A stretch of DNA of 64,000 bases, taken from Pseudomonas paeninsulae. Lineage in GTDB: Bacteria; Pseudomonadota; Gammaproteobacteria; Pseudomonadales; Pseudomonadaceae. Both the position numbers and the translations under genes were made by a program. Below the pieces are notes generated by a model, which did not search any database, was not told the DNA's origin, and saw nothing but the letters and a program-made list of their open reading frames with translations. The stretch lies in NCBI RefSeq assembly GCF_035621475.1, contig NZ_CP141799.1:1538501-1602500 (forward strand), given 5' to 3'. Positions 44,353 through 53,885 of this stretch are shown one piece after another. The first letter of the stretch is position 1. Each line of letters opens with the position of its first letter.

Positions 44353-45279
44353 TCAGCTGGCTGATTGGGGGGCGGCGAAGGGGGTATTGAGTGGTGCCGC
44401 GTCGAAGTTCTTGATCAGATCAACGAGAATCTGGCTGGCTGGGCCCAGGGTCTTGTCCTTGTGGCTATAGAGGGTAAAGCGTGGGTGGCTGGTGCCGCCC
44501 TGTGCCAGCACCAGGGGCTTGAGTATTCCATCACTCAACTCCCGGTCGATCAGGTGGCGCGGCAGCCAGGCGAAACCGAGGCCGCTGCTGACGAAGTTGG
44601 CGGCGGTTGAAAGGCTGCTGACCGTCCAGCGTTGCTCGGCACCCAGCCAGCCGACGTCGCGCGGTTTGCTGGGGCCCGAGTCGCGTATGACCACCTGCAA
44701 CTGGTTCTGCAAATCCTCGAAGGTCAGCTTGCGTTGCATCTTGTGCAGCTGATGGTCGGGGTGGGCAACCGCCACGAATTCCACTTCGCTGAGTTCATGG
44801 CCCAGATAACCGACCATGGACAGGCTGCTGATGGCCAAGTCCGCGGTGCCTTCCAGCAGCACTTCTTCTACCCCCGACAGCACTTCCTCGCGCAGGCGCA
44901 CGCGGCAACCGCGGCTCTGCGGGATGAAGGCGGCCAGTGCCCTGATCAGCCGTGCGGTCGGGTAGGCGGCGTCAACCACCAGGCGTACCTCGGCTTCCCA
45001 GCCCTGATCCATGTTGTAGGCCAGGTCTTCCAGCTGGCTGGCCTGCTTGACCAGTTGCCGCGAACGGCGCAGCAGCACGTCGCCGGCCTCGGTGAGTACG
45101 GCCTTGCGCCCGTCGATGCGCAGCAACGGCACGCCGAGTTGTTCCTGCATCCGCGCAATGGTGTAGCTGACTGAGGATTGCGAGCGATGCAGCACCTCGG
45201 CGGCTTGGGCAAAGCCGCCCTGATCGACTACGGCCTGCAAAGTACGCCATTGATCGAGGGTCACGCGGGGCGCTTTCAT
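44353..45279 (-). CDS. LysR-family transcriptional regulator
   Basis: 308 aa. N-terminal wHTH (LQAVVDQGGFAQAAEVLHRSQSSVSYTI), then the effector-binding domain (VRLVVDAAYPTARLIRALA, GLGFAWLPRHLI). It lies head-to-head with a short exported protein gene, ahead of azoR; the order resembles the P. aeruginosa PA0784-PA0785 locus, so azoR may be a target. Confidence 0.9.
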   Translation of the reverse strand: MKAPRVTLDQWRTLQAVVDQGGFAQAAEVLHRSQSSVSYTIARMQEQLGVPLLRIDGRKAVLTEAGDVLLRRSRQLVKQASQLEDLAYNMDQGWEAEVRLVVDAAYPTARLIRALAAFIPQSRGCRVRLREEVLSGVEEVLLEGTADLAISSLSMVGYLGHELSEVEFVAVAHPDHQLHKMQRKLTFEDLQNQLQVVIRDSGPSKPRDVGWLGAEQRWTVSSLSTAANFVSSGLGFAWLPRHLIDRELSDGILKPLVLAQGGTSHPRFTLYSHKDKTLGPASQILVDLIKNFDAAPLNTPFAAPQSAS

Positions 45280-45364
45280 TATTCTCTCCTATTCACGCGA
45301 GCCGTTGGGTGCACGCTGAGGCGAACTCGCTCTAAACTGGCAGTCCTTTGTTGGAGACTGCCAC

Positions 45365-45679
45365 ATGAAGATTTTTTGCTGTGCCCTGATCGCCTGGTTG
45401 CCGCTGGTTGCTTGCGCTTATCCGATCGAGGTGGAAAAACAGCTCAACGGTACCGAAGTGTCGGTCACGACCCAGGAAATTGATCACAACATGGGCGCCG
45501 TGCTGCTCTACAACTACGGTCAGACGGAAGCCGAGTGCACTGGAGTGTTCCGCAACGGCCCCGAGGCGCCGCGCGCCCGTAAAGTATTGTTGGCGCCGGG
45601 GCAGAGCAGCAACCTGACCATGAAATTCGCCCGCAGCATCATCAAGCTGCGCGTGCAGTTGACCTGCGGCCTGAAATGA
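45365..45679 (+). CDS. Small exported protein of unknown function
   Basis: 104 aa. A signal peptide (MKIFCCALIAWLPLVACA) precedes a small beta domain with two Cys (ECTGVF; LTCGLK) that likely form a disulfide. Its length and pattern match a Pseudomonas-restricted periplasmic family. It is transcribed divergently from the LysR gene. Confidence 0.7.
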   Translation: MKIFCCALIAWLPLVACAYPIEVEKQLNGTEVSVTTQEIDHNMGAVLLYNYGQTEAECTGVFRNGPEAPRARKVLLAPGQSSNLTMKFARSIIKLRVQLTCGLK

Positions 45680-45746
45680 CCGCCGACATCATGGCCATTG
45701 CCGAGCTTAGTGCGAGGTGGTTTGTAAATCAATTTTATCGATAGGT

Positions 45747-45768
45747 AAAAGCGATTAATTGCGCTTTT
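45747..45768. promoter_or_regulatory. Palindromic operator candidate before azoR
   Basis: AAAAGCG-ATTAATT-GCGCTTTT is a near-perfect dyad in an AT-rich stretch about 70 bases before azoR, the right place for a LysR-type or other repressor or activator. There is also a GATGGAG/CTCCATC hairpin around 45796-45829. Confidence 0.4.
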
Positions 45769-45835
45769 TAATCGGCTGTCGTGTCTCTACTCTTTGCTCC
45801 ATCGACGTTAATCAACCCCTCGATGGAGCAAAAAT

Positions 45836-46435
45836 ATGTCCAATGTTCTGGTAATCGAAAGCAGCGCCCGCCAACAAGGCTCGGTTTCTCGTCAGCTCAC
45901 CGAGCAATTCATTGCCCAGTGGCAAGTCGCTCACCCAGCCGATCAAATCCAGGTGCGCGACCTGGCGGTCGAGCAAGTACCGCACCTGGACGCCAATCTG
46001 CTGGGGGGCTGGATGACCCCGGCCGACCAGCAGAGCGTCGCGGAGCAACGTGCATTGGCCCTGTCCAACACACTCACCGATGAAGTGCTGGCTGCCGATG
46101 TGCTGGTGCTAGCCGCGCCCATGTACAACTTCGCCATCCCCAGCACCCTGAAGGCCTGGCTGGATCATGTGCTGCGTGCCGGCGTCACCTTCAAGTACAC
46201 CGAAACCGGCCCGCAGGGCCTGCTCACTGGCAAGCGTGCCTTCGTCCTGACCGCCCGTGGTGGTATCTATGCCGGTGGCAACATGGATCATCAGGAACCC
46301 TACCTGCGTCAGGCATTGGCCTTCATCGGCATCCACGACGTCAGCTTCATCCATGCCGAAGGCCTCAACCTGGGCGGCGAGTTCATGGAGAAAGGTCTGG
46401 CCGAGGCCAAGGCGCAATTAGCGCAAGTGGCTTAA
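45836..46435 (+). CDS. azoR: FMN-dependent NADH-azoreductase
   Basis: 199 aa flavodoxin-fold. VLVIESSARQQGSVSRQLT is the FMN phosphate-binding loop. APMYNFAIPSTLKAWLDHVLRAGVTF is the diagnostic AzoR segment, followed by TARGGIYAGG. It reduces quinones and azo compounds with NADH. Full length. ATG 45836 overlaps a GGAG-like site. Confidence 0.93.
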   Translation: MSNVLVIESSARQQGSVSRQLTEQFIAQWQVAHPADQIQVRDLAVEQVPHLDANLLGGWMTPADQQSVAEQRALALSNTLTDEVLAADVLVLAAPMYNFAIPSTLKAWLDHVLRAGVTFKYTETGPQGLLTGKRAFVLTARGGIYAGGNMDHQEPYLRQALAFIGIHDVSFIHAEGLNLGGEFMEKGLAEAKAQLAQVA

Positions 46436-46765
46436 CAGGCCGTTGAAAAGGCTAAGACCCGGTTATGGGTTGAAACGTGCAGATCAGCCAGGTGATGCCT
46501 GGGGCGCGATAATGCGTAGGGCGGGCCGCGCAGGTTAGTGGTGCAGAGCAAGGTCTGAAAATCAACTGTGGAGTTGGTGCGCCGCGTAACTCACCAAGCG
46601 ATGATCGGTGTGCTCCATCGGCTGGGTTACGGCGCAACTGACGGCGTGCCAGCCAATAGCCAGTGCGCATGCGCCTAACCCACCCTGCAAAAGCTGCGCG
46701 CAACACGAAATTGAGACAGAGTCGTTGAAAAAGCTACTGCGTTCGCGACGTTTTCAACGGCCTGC
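46436..46765. repeat. MITE-like element, inverted ends
   Basis: AGGCCGTTGAAAA at 46437 and TTTTCAACGGCCT ending 46763 are perfect inverted ends of a ~330-bp unit with no gene. A second direct GTTGAAAAAGCTACTGCG begins at 46724, making a smaller hairpin at the right end. Confidence 0.6.
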
Positions 46766-46822
46766 TAGTGTTCAAGTAACAGGCGACTCCCTTGGCGTCC
46801 CTTTGCTCCTGGGGCGCATATG

Positions 46823-46859
46823 CCCGGTCGATCGCTTTGGCGATTGGCCGGGTTTTTTT
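46823..46859 (+). terminator. Strong orphan terminator
   Basis: CCCGGTCGATCGC-TTTG-GCGATTGGCCGGG plus seven Ts, 70 bases before the transporter ATG. No protein gene ends nearby on this strand, so it may end a small RNA starting near 46760-46790, or act as an attenuator. Confidence 0.7.
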
Positions 46860-46929
46860 GTGCGGGTTGTGCGGCGATTGTTCGAAACCTCGCGACAGGC
46901 TAAGGTCGCCGGCCTGCTGCGAGGTGGCC

Positions 46930-47805
46930 ATGCGTTATCTAGTAATCGTGACCCTGTTATGGGCCTTTTCTTTCAGTCTGATCGGCGAGTACCTGGCCGG
47001 TCAGGTGGACAGTTATTTTGCCGTGCTGACGCGGGTACTGATCGCCGGTCTGGTGTTTCTGCCCCTGACCCGCTGGCACGGCGTGGCGCCAGCGTTCATG
47101 CGTGGCATGTTGCTGATCGGCGCGTTGCAGTTCGGCGTCACCTATGTCTGCCTGTACCTGAGTTTCAGCGTGCTGACGGTGCCGGAAGTGCTGCTGTTCA
47201 CCATTCTTACGCCGTTACACGTGACTCTGATCGAGGATGCGTTCAATCGGCGTTTCAATCCCTGGGCCTTGCTCGCCGCGCTGGTCGCGGTGGCGGGCGC
47301 GGCGATCATTCGCTACGACCAGCTCGGCACTGACTTCTATGTCGGCTTCTTCCTGCTGCAAATCGCCAACGCCACCTTTGCCGCGGGGCAGGTGTTCTAC
47401 AAGCATCTGCTCGCCCGGCATCCTTCGGGCATTCCGCAGTACCGGCGCTTCGGTTATTTCTACCTAGGCGCGCTGGCCGTCGCCTTGCCGGCCTTTTTGC
47501 TGTTCGGTAACGCCGCCCGCTTGCCCACCAGCGCCATCCAGTGGTGGGTCTTGGCCTGGCTCGGTATGGTGGCGTCCGGGCTTGGTCTTTACTGGTGGAA
47601 CAAGGGCGCGAGCCTGGTCGATGGCGGTACCCTGGCGGTGATGAACAACGCGTTGGTGCCGGCCGGTCTGTTGGTCAATCTATTGCTGTGGAACCGTGAT
47701 GCCGATCTGTGGCGGTTGAGCCTGGGTGGGGCGGTGATTGCGAGTTCCCTGCTGTTGACCCGGGTCGGCAGCCGGCAGCTACTGGTGGCGAAGGAGATGC
47801 GATGA
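46930..47805 (+). CDS. EamA/DMT-family transporter
   Basis: 291 aa, about ten helices in two EamA halves (MRYLVIVTLLWAFSFSLIGEY; LAWLGMVASGLGLYWWNKGAS). Similar to the carboxylate/amino-acid/amine transporter (YigM) branch. Start at 46930 (GAGGTGGCC before it) over longer frames that lack a start helix. Its stop overlaps the next gene's start (ATGA). Confidence 0.85.
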   Translation: MRYLVIVTLLWAFSFSLIGEYLAGQVDSYFAVLTRVLIAGLVFLPLTRWHGVAPAFMRGMLLIGALQFGVTYVCLYLSFSVLTVPEVLLFTILTPLHVTLIEDAFNRRFNPWALLAALVAVAGAAIIRYDQLGTDFYVGFFLLQIANATFAAGQVFYKHLLARHPSGIPQYRRFGYFYLGALAVALPAFLLFGNAARLPTSAIQWWVLAWLGMVASGLGLYWWNKGASLVDGGTLAVMNNALVPAGLLVNLLLWNRDADLWRLSLGGAVIASSLLLTRVGSRQLLVAKEMR

Positions 47806-48692
47806 CGCTGTCCGGGCGTGGCGTGGCGCTATCGATTGGCGCTTCGATGCTGTTTGCCCTGATTCCCGGCTATGTGCAGCAACTGGCGCCGCTGGACGGC
47901 GTGCAGGTGTTCGCCCAACGGGTGCTCTGGTCGATTCCAGCGGTGTTGCTGCTGGTCGCCGTGGCCCGGCAATGGACGGTGCTGGCTGTGGCCGTCGACC
48001 GTTTGCGCCGTGAGCCGTTATTGCTGGCGGCCTTGCCGCTCTCGGCAGCATTGATTGGCGTGCAGTGGGCCTTGTTTGTCTGGGCACCGCTGGCCGGGCG
48101 TATGCTGGATGTGTCACTGGGCTACTTCTTGCTGCCCTTGGCGATGGTGCTGGCCGGGCGGGTGTTCTACGGCGAGCGCTTGCGCCCGTTGCAGCAGTTG
48201 GCGGTGTGCTGTGCCTTGCTCGGTGTGTTGCATGAGCTGTGGCGCCTGCAGGCGTTTTCCTGGGTCACCCTGGTCACCGCGCTGGGTTATCCACCGTATT
48301 TCATGTTGCGCCGCTGGATGCGCCTGGATGCCCTGTCCGGGTTTATTCTGGAAATGCTGGTGCTGGCGCCTTTGGCAGTGTGGTTGATCGTCGCCTGGGG
48401 GCCGGTGGCGGTGTTCACCCAGGCGCCGCAGTTGTGGTGGCTGTTGCCGGGTCTGGGCTTGCTCGGCGCCCTGGCCTTTGCCGCGATGATGGCGTCCAGT
48501 CGGTTGTTGCCGCTGGGGCTGTTTGGCATTCTCAGTTATGTCGAACCGGTGCTGTTGTTTCTGGTGGCACTGTTGTTTCTTGGCGAAAACTTCAATGCCG
48601 AGCAGTGGCTGACCTATCTGCCGATCTGGCTGGCGGTGCTGCTGGTCGGCTGGGACAGTGCGCGGCTGCTGATCAAGCAACGGCGTATCTGA
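47802..48692 (+). CDS. rarD: RarD-like EamA transporter
   Basis: 296 aa, ten helices. GRGVALSIGASMLFALIPGYV, then QWALFVWAPLAGRMLDVSLGYFLLPL, is characteristic of RarD-type permeases. It forms an operon with the preceding EamA gene. Substrate unknown. Codon use is core-like. Confidence 0.85.
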   Translation: MTLSGRGVALSIGASMLFALIPGYVQQLAPLDGVQVFAQRVLWSIPAVLLLVAVARQWTVLAVAVDRLRREPLLLAALPLSAALIGVQWALFVWAPLAGRMLDVSLGYFLLPLAMVLAGRVFYGERLRPLQQLAVCCALLGVLHELWRLQAFSWVTLVTALGYPPYFMLRRWMRLDALSGFILEMLVLAPLAVWLIVAWGPVAVFTQAPQLWWLLPGLGLLGALAFAAMMASSRLLPLGLFGILSYVEPVLLFLVALLFLGENFNAEQWLTYLPIWLAVLLVGWDSARLLIKQRRI

Positions 48693-48703
48693 CAGGAGGT
48701 AAC

Positions 48704-49402
48704 ATGCAGATCCATGCTGACCTGGCCGAGCGTGTAGTGCTCGATATCCAGGCTATCGACTGGCAGGCCTCACCATTGCCTGGCGTCGAACGGCGTCCGC
48801 TGGAACGGTTTGCCGCGGAAAGCGGGCGCGCCACCTCGATTGTGCGTTACGCGCCGGGTTCGCAGTTCCGCAGTCATCAGCATCCGGGCGGCGAGGAGAT
48901 TCTGGTGCTTGAAGGTGTCTTTGCCGATGAACATGGCGCCTATCCAGCCGGCTACTGGCTGAAGAATCCGCCCGGCAGCAGCCATGCGCCGTCCAGTCCA
49001 GACGGCTGCCTGTTGTTCGTCAAGCTGTGTTATCAGGAGCCGCAGGATCAGCAAGCACTGCGTATCGATACGCACAAGGCGCAATGGCAGCCAGGCCTGG
49101 TGCCGGGGTTGAGGGTCTTGCCACTGGCCAGCTTCGCCACGGTGCACACGGCATTGGTGCGCTGGGCGCCAGGCACCGAGTTCCATGCCCACCGGCATCT
49201 GGGTGGGGAAGAAATCTTGGTGCTGGAGGGGGTATTTCAGGATGAGTTCGGCGACTATCCCGCCGGCACCTGGCTGCGTAACCCGCACGGCTCAACGCAC
49301 ACACCGTTTTCCCGTGACGGTTGTCTGATTTATGTAAAAGTCGGCCATCTTGTAGAAGCAAGTGCAACGGATCAGTCCAGTACGTTTCTCAGCACTTCGT
49401 AG
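48704..49402 (+). CDS. Bicupin protein (ChrR-like cupin domains)
   Basis: 232 aa. Two cupin units with the same metal motif: FRSHQHPGGEEILVLEGVF and FHAHRHLGGEEILVLEGVF, each followed by a YPAG and P-G/H-S-x-H-x-P segment. Such ChrR-type cupins bind metal and are found in anti-sigma and oxidative-stress proteins; here the domains stand alone. AGGAGGT precedes the ATG by five bases. Its 3' end overlaps the convergent CigR-like gene. Confidence 0.88.
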   Translation: MQIHADLAERVVLDIQAIDWQASPLPGVERRPLERFAAESGRATSIVRYAPGSQFRSHQHPGGEEILVLEGVFADEHGAYPAGYWLKNPPGSSHAPSSPDGCLLFVKLCYQEPQDQQALRIDTHKAQWQPGLVPGLRVLPLASFATVHTALVRWAPGTEFHAHRHLGGEEILVLEGVFQDEFGDYPAGTWLRNPHGSTHTPFSRDGCLIYVKVGHLVEASATDQSSTFLSTS

Positions 49403-49782
49403 ACAATCCCGCTGGCAATCGCCACCAGCACCACGTCGGTGCCGGCCTGCTTCCATTGGTAGCCTTCATAGTGCGGCAGTTGGCTGGCCACGCGGCTGTT
49501 GAAATTCTTGGCGATGCCGGGTGGCAGTGGTTTGCCGCGTGCCAGGTTCTTGGCGATGCCTGGCGGCAGTGAGCGGGTCGGGCCGATCAGTTGCCGGTTG
49601 TCGCCCAGCACGATGCGCACGCGGCCAATATCAATGGTGGGGCCATTGACGTGGACGCTAACGTCGCTGTCATGGCCAGTACCATGCTTGCTATCGGTTT
49701 TCGGCGCGGCGATGGCGCTTTGCGTGGCCAGAGCGATGGTCAGGGCGCTACAGATCAGCAGGCTGCGAGACGGGTTGGGCAT
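49372..49782 (-). CDS. CigR/RcnB-like small exported protein
   Basis: 136 aa with a signal peptide (LLICSALTIALATQSAIAA). Two LPPGIAKN repeats (residues ~72-93) and a C-terminal helix (VVLVAIASGIVYEVLRNVL) match the anti-virulence regulator CigR-type family. It ends inside the convergent bicupin gene by ~30 bases. Confidence 0.75.
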   Translation of the reverse strand: MPNPSRSLLICSALTIALATQSAIAAPKTDSKHGTGHDSDVSVHVNGPTIDIGRVRIVLGDNRQLIGPTRSLPPGIAKNLARGKPLPPGIAKNFNSRVASQLPHYEGYQWKQAGTDVVLVAIASGIVYEVLRNVLD

Positions 49783-49956
49783 GCAATTCTCCGGGGCTTT
49801 GGGGCGGTTGTACGGCCTGATTTGAGCGCTTTAATGGCGGTTTTTTCAAGTGTCGAAATGCCTGCTCTGTGCGGATCGGCACAAAGAAATTCGGCCGCAG
49901 CGCGGGAAACCGTTACGCTATACAGCTGATTTCCGTTTTTCGTCGAGGTTACCTCC

Positions 49957-51309
49957 GTGTTTTCCCAATTCGCCCTGCATGAACGTCTGCTGAAAGCCGT
50001 GGCTGCGCTGAACTTTACCGAGCCCACCCCGGTGCAGCTGGCGGCTATTCCGCTGGCGCTGCAAGGGCGGGATTTGCGGGTGACGGCGCAGACCGGCAGC
50101 GGCAAGACGGCGGCCTTCGTCCTGCCGATGCTGAATCGCCTGTTAGGCGATGGTGCTTCCTCGCCGCGCATGAGTGTGCGCGCGATGATTATGCTGCCCA
50201 CCCGTGAACTGGCCCAGCAAACGCTCAAGGAAGTCGAGCGCTTTGCCCAGTTCACCTTTCTCAAGGCTGGTTTGATTACCGGCGGTGAGGATTTCAAGAT
50301 GCAGGCCGCGATGCTGCGCCGGGTCGACATCCTGATTGGCACGCCGGGTCGCCTGATCGAACACGCCAACGCCGGCAACCTGCTACTCGATGAAGTGGAA
50401 GTGCTGGTCCTCGACGAAGCCGACCGCATGCTCGATATGGGCTTTGCCGAAGACGTGCAGCGTCTGGGCGAACTGTGCAATGCCGCGCGCCAGACCCTGC
50501 TGTTCTCCGCGACCAGCGGCGGTGCAAGCTTGCGTGAGATCGTCGCCAAGGTGCTCAAAGAACCCGAGCACCTGCAGCTCAACCGCGTCAGCCAGCTCAA
50601 TGAAGGCACGCGCCAGCAGATCATCACCGCCGACCACAACCACCATAAGGAACGTATGGTCGAGTGGTTGCTGAAGAACGAGACCTACGACAAGGCGATC
50701 ATTTTCACCAATACCCGGGTTCAGGCTGACCGCCTGTATGGCAAGTTGGTTGCCCACGACTTCAAAACCTTCGTGTTGCACGGCGAGAAGGATCAGAAAG
50801 ACCGCAAGCTGGCCATCGACCGTCTCAAGCAAGGCGCCGTGAAAATCCTGGTCGCCACCGATGTGGCCGCGCGCGGTCTGGATGTCGACGGTCTGGATCT
50901 GGTGATCAACTTCGACATGCCGCGTTCGGGTGACGAATACGTGCACCGCATTGGCCGTACCGGCCGTGCGGGTGCCGAAGGCCTGGCGATTTCACTGATC
51001 TGCCACAACGACTGGTCGCTAATGTCGAGCATCGAACGCTACCTCAAGCAGCGTTTCGAGCGGCGCAATATCAAGGATATGAAAGGCATCTACCAGGGGC
51101 CGAAGAACCTCAAGGCGTCTGGCAAGGCGGTCGGTCCGAAGAAGAAAAAGGTCGACCCCAAGACCGGCAAGAAGCTTGCTGCGAAGAAGCCGGCCGCCAA
51201 GGCGCCAAGCAAGCGCAATACCATCAACAAGCCCAAGGTCGCAGCGGCGGAGTTGGTCAGCCAGGATGGTTTGGCGCCGCTTAAGCGTCGTACGCCTGCG
51301 GCTGAGTAA
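49957..51309 (+). CDS. DEAD-box ATP-dependent RNA helicase
   Basis: 450 aa. Q motif (FTEPTPVQLAAIP), Walker A AQTGSGKT, PTRELA, GTPGR, DEAD (VLDEADRML), SAT, ARGLD and HRIGRTGRAG are all present. The C-terminus is Lys/Ala-rich (KKKKVDPKTGKKLAAKKPAA), an RNA-binding tail. It remodels RNA, probably in ribosome assembly or cold adaptation. GTG start at 49957 with GAGG upstream. Confidence 0.93.
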   Translation: MFSQFALHERLLKAVAALNFTEPTPVQLAAIPLALQGRDLRVTAQTGSGKTAAFVLPMLNRLLGDGASSPRMSVRAMIMLPTRELAQQTLKEVERFAQFTFLKAGLITGGEDFKMQAAMLRRVDILIGTPGRLIEHANAGNLLLDEVEVLVLDEADRMLDMGFAEDVQRLGELCNAARQTLLFSATSGGASLREIVAKVLKEPEHLQLNRVSQLNEGTRQQIITADHNHHKERMVEWLLKNETYDKAIIFTNTRVQADRLYGKLVAHDFKTFVLHGEKDQKDRKLAIDRLKQGAVKILVATDVAARGLDVDGLDLVINFDMPRSGDEYVHRIGRTGRAGAEGLAISLICHNDWSLMSSIERYLKQRFERRNIKDMKGIYQGPKNLKASGKAVGPKKKKVDPKTGKKLAAKKPAAKAPSKRNTINKPKVAAAELVSQDGLAPLKRRTPAAE

Positions 51310-51312
51310 ATC

Positions 51313-51383
51313 CGTAGCCCGGATGCAATCCGGGAGAGTGTTGAGTGCTTCGAACATTTTCCCCGGATTGCATCCGGGCTACG
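51313..51383. repeat. REP palindrome pair
   Basis: CGTAGCCCGGATGCAATCCGGG at 51313-51334 is repeated inverted at 51361-51383. Behind it (51430-51600) another weak REP-like inverted pair (GTAGGAGGCGCGACC) occurs. These lie between the helicase and reductase genes and can act as BIME-type terminators. Confidence 0.75.
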
Positions 51384-51622
51384 GTCTGCGGTGGGTTGAA
51401 ACGGATCGCCACCCGACCCACGCTGTTAGCCCAATTTACTTGGCTATGTCCCCATTGCGTGTTGCCTGCGCGATCTCTTGTAGGAGGCGCGACCCCGCGG
51501 CGAATGCAGCCCGCAGGGCTGCCTGCTGATCGTTTCGCGGATATAGCGAAAGCTCGCCCCGAGCCTACGGACCGCAGGCAATTCGCGCCTGGTGATACAA
51601 CACCTAACGGGTACAGAGCCAT

Positions 51623-52603
51623 TTACTTCGGCACAATCAGGATCTTGCCGTCGCGTCCACCACTGGCCGCTGCGGCCACCGCTTCCTTGATCTGACTGAC
51701 GTCATAGGTGGCGGCCACGCGGGTCTGCAACTTGCCGCTGGCAATCAATTGGGTCAGCTCACCGAACACCTTCATCTGCTCGGCCGGGGTGGCTTTCTGG
51801 AACCATTTGGCCAGCCAGAAGCCGCGCAGGCTCACGTCGCGGAACACGATGGACGCCGGTGAGACCTGACAAGGCTGGCGGCTCATCATGCCGTAGTTGA
51901 CCAGTACGCCGCCCTCGCTGAGGCTCGCGGCCAGATGGTCTGTAGACTCGCCGCCCACCGCATCGATGCCCAGGCGCACGGCTTCGCCGCCGATGGCCGC
52001 GCGCACGCGCTTGGCCAGATCGGCACCATCCACCAGCACCACGTCACCGCCTTCGGCCGGCACGCCAGCCACTGCCGATTCACGGCGCACCACGTTGATG
52101 GTCTTGAAGCCACGCAGCTTGGCCAGCTGGATCAGGTAGCTGCCGACGCCCGAGTTGGCGGCGTTCTGGATCACCCAGTCGCCCGGCTTGAGGTCGACGA
52201 ACTCGCTGAGCAGCAGGGAGGCAGTCGGCGGGTTGACGGTCAGCATCGCCAGTTGCACCGGGTCGCCTTCCGGCAGCGGGATCAACTTGTTCGCCGGTGC
52301 ATTGAGGTGGCTGACCCAGGTGCCGCAGCCGACCGGCAGTAGTACCAGTTGGCCGACCTTCAGGTTGCTCACCTCGGGCCCCAGCTCCTCGATGCGGCCG
52401 ACCCCTTCGTTGCCGCCAATCGCCGGCAGCGGCGGCAGCATGCCGTATTCGCCGGTCAGGGTGAGCACGTCGGAAGGATTGATCGGTGCGGCCTCCACCT
52501 TGATCCGTACCTGGCCCACGGCAGGTGCTGGTAGTTGCAGATCGACGGCCTCGATCACGTCTTGCGGCACGGGGCCACGGCTTTGGTATTCGGCTTTGAG
52601 CAT
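51623..52603 (-). CDS. MDR-family 2-enoyl thioester reductase-like oxidoreductase
   Basis: 326 aa. Zinc-free medium-chain reductase with GNEGVGRIEELG, then NAANSGVGSYLIQLAKLRGF (NADPH loop). The substrate-region pattern (PINPSDVLTLTGEYG) matches MECR/enoyl-thioester reductases. It reduces 2-enoyl-CoA/ACP or related substrates with NADPH. Complete length. The upstream region 52604-53061 has no recognisable gene. Confidence 0.85.
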   Translation of the reverse strand: MLKAEYQSRGPVPQDVIEAVDLQLPAPAVGQVRIKVEAAPINPSDVLTLTGEYGMLPPLPAIGGNEGVGRIEELGPEVSNLKVGQLVLLPVGCGTWVSHLNAPANKLIPLPEGDPVQLAMLTVNPPTASLLLSEFVDLKPGDWVIQNAANSGVGSYLIQLAKLRGFKTINVVRRESAVAGVPAEGGDVVLVDGADLAKRVRAAIGGEAVRLGIDAVGGESTDHLAASLSEGGVLVNYGMMSRQPCQVSPASIVFRDVSLRGFWLAKWFQKATPAEQMKVFGELTQLIASGKLQTRVAATYDVSQIKEAVAAAASGGRDGKILIVPK

Positions 52604-53061
52604 GAAGGTTCTCCGGTTGGTCGCGGCGCATCAAGAGGACAGAGTCTAGACCCGAGTGGGTAGGGCGGCACGAATGCCGTTAAATCGATGGTGGTGATTG
52701 CCCTCGGCTTCTGCACCAGCGTCCGTGAACCTTGGCTTGCTCTTGTGGGTCGGATCTACAGGGCGTCGTGTGCCCGGCATTGATCGAGCAATACGCTGAC
52801 TGGAGAGGATGAGATGACTGGCAACGGGGATCTGATCGAGCGCTTGCCGCATGAAGTCCATGACAGTGCGGACAGACCTTTCGCCGCCGCCGAAGAATTG
52901 TAGCGGGCGAGCAGGCAGACAATCTCGACGAACCGGCCAGCCTCATGCAATCCATTACCTTGGCCGCTGCATGGGTTGCGGCCACCTGAGGGCCGCACCT
53001 GGCTACCCGTTCACAATTTTGCCCGGTTATGCTGTACGTCTGCGGAACGAAGGAGATTGGC

Positions 53062-53784
53062 ATGCAGTGGATGTGGGGAATGGTGCTGCTCTGGTTCAGT
53101 TTCGCAATCGCGGCCGAACCGCTGCGCCTGGGTATTGGAACGCACAAGCCGCCTTATGTGTTTCAAGGCGAAGCACGTGGGCTGGAATACGAGATAGTTG
53201 TGGCTGCGGCAAAACATGCAGGCTTCACGGTTCAAGTCACCTATGCGCCCATGGAGCGCCTGCATCTGCGCCTGCGTCGTGGCGAAATCGACGCCATTGC
53301 CACCACTAACGAGCGGAGCGGCATTGATGCCTTCTATTCCGAGCCGCATATCTATTACCAGAATGTTGCCCTGGCATTGCGCGCGCGCAACTACAAAATC
53401 GAGCGGATTGCCGATCTGGAAAATTACTCGGTCAGCGCCTTTCAACGTGCACGATTTTTGCTCGGTAGCGAATTTCAGCGGATGGCGCAGAACAACCCGC
53501 GTTATCGCGAAGAGGCGCAGCAGATCGCGCGTAACCGCCTGCTCTACAGCGGGCGGATCGAGGTGGTGGTGGCGGATATGCGGATCCTGCGCTACCTCAA
53601 TCGTGAAGTGCTCGATCAGGTCGATGTCAGCCAGCCACTGAGCGAATATCGGATATTCGCAGCCACCCCCTATCAGGTCGGCTTCCGCCGTGAGGCTCAG
53701 CGCGACCGCTTCAATCGCGGGCTGGCGGCCATTCACGCGAATGGCGAGTACCGCGCAATCGAGCGGCGTTACGCGATGTATTGA
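53062..53784 (+). CDS. Periplasmic solute-binding protein (SBP_bac_3-like)
   Basis: 240 aa with a signal peptide (MQWMWGMVLLWFSFAIAA). The mature part starts EPLRLGIGTHKPPYVFQGEARGLEYEIV, the amino-acid-binding family pattern, and ends in a helix (HANGEYRAIERRY). There is no permease or ATPase gene beside it. It may be an orphan receptor or sensor domain. AAGGAGA precedes ATG 53062. Confidence 0.85.
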   Translation: MQWMWGMVLLWFSFAIAAEPLRLGIGTHKPPYVFQGEARGLEYEIVVAAAKHAGFTVQVTYAPMERLHLRLRRGEIDAIATTNERSGIDAFYSEPHIYYQNVALALRARNYKIERIADLENYSVSAFQRARFLLGSEFQRMAQNNPRYREEAQQIARNRLLYSGRIEVVVADMRILRYLNREVLDQVDVSQPLSEYRIFAATPYQVGFRREAQRDRFNRGLAAIHANGEYRAIERRYAMY

Positions 53785-53885
53785 GCTCGACAGCTAAAGT
53801 AATGCGCGCTGGGCTGCAAGCCGGCTGCGCGGTTGCATGACTCGGCCATCCGGCTCCGCCACTATCCGACGCTAAGGAGAGAAGT

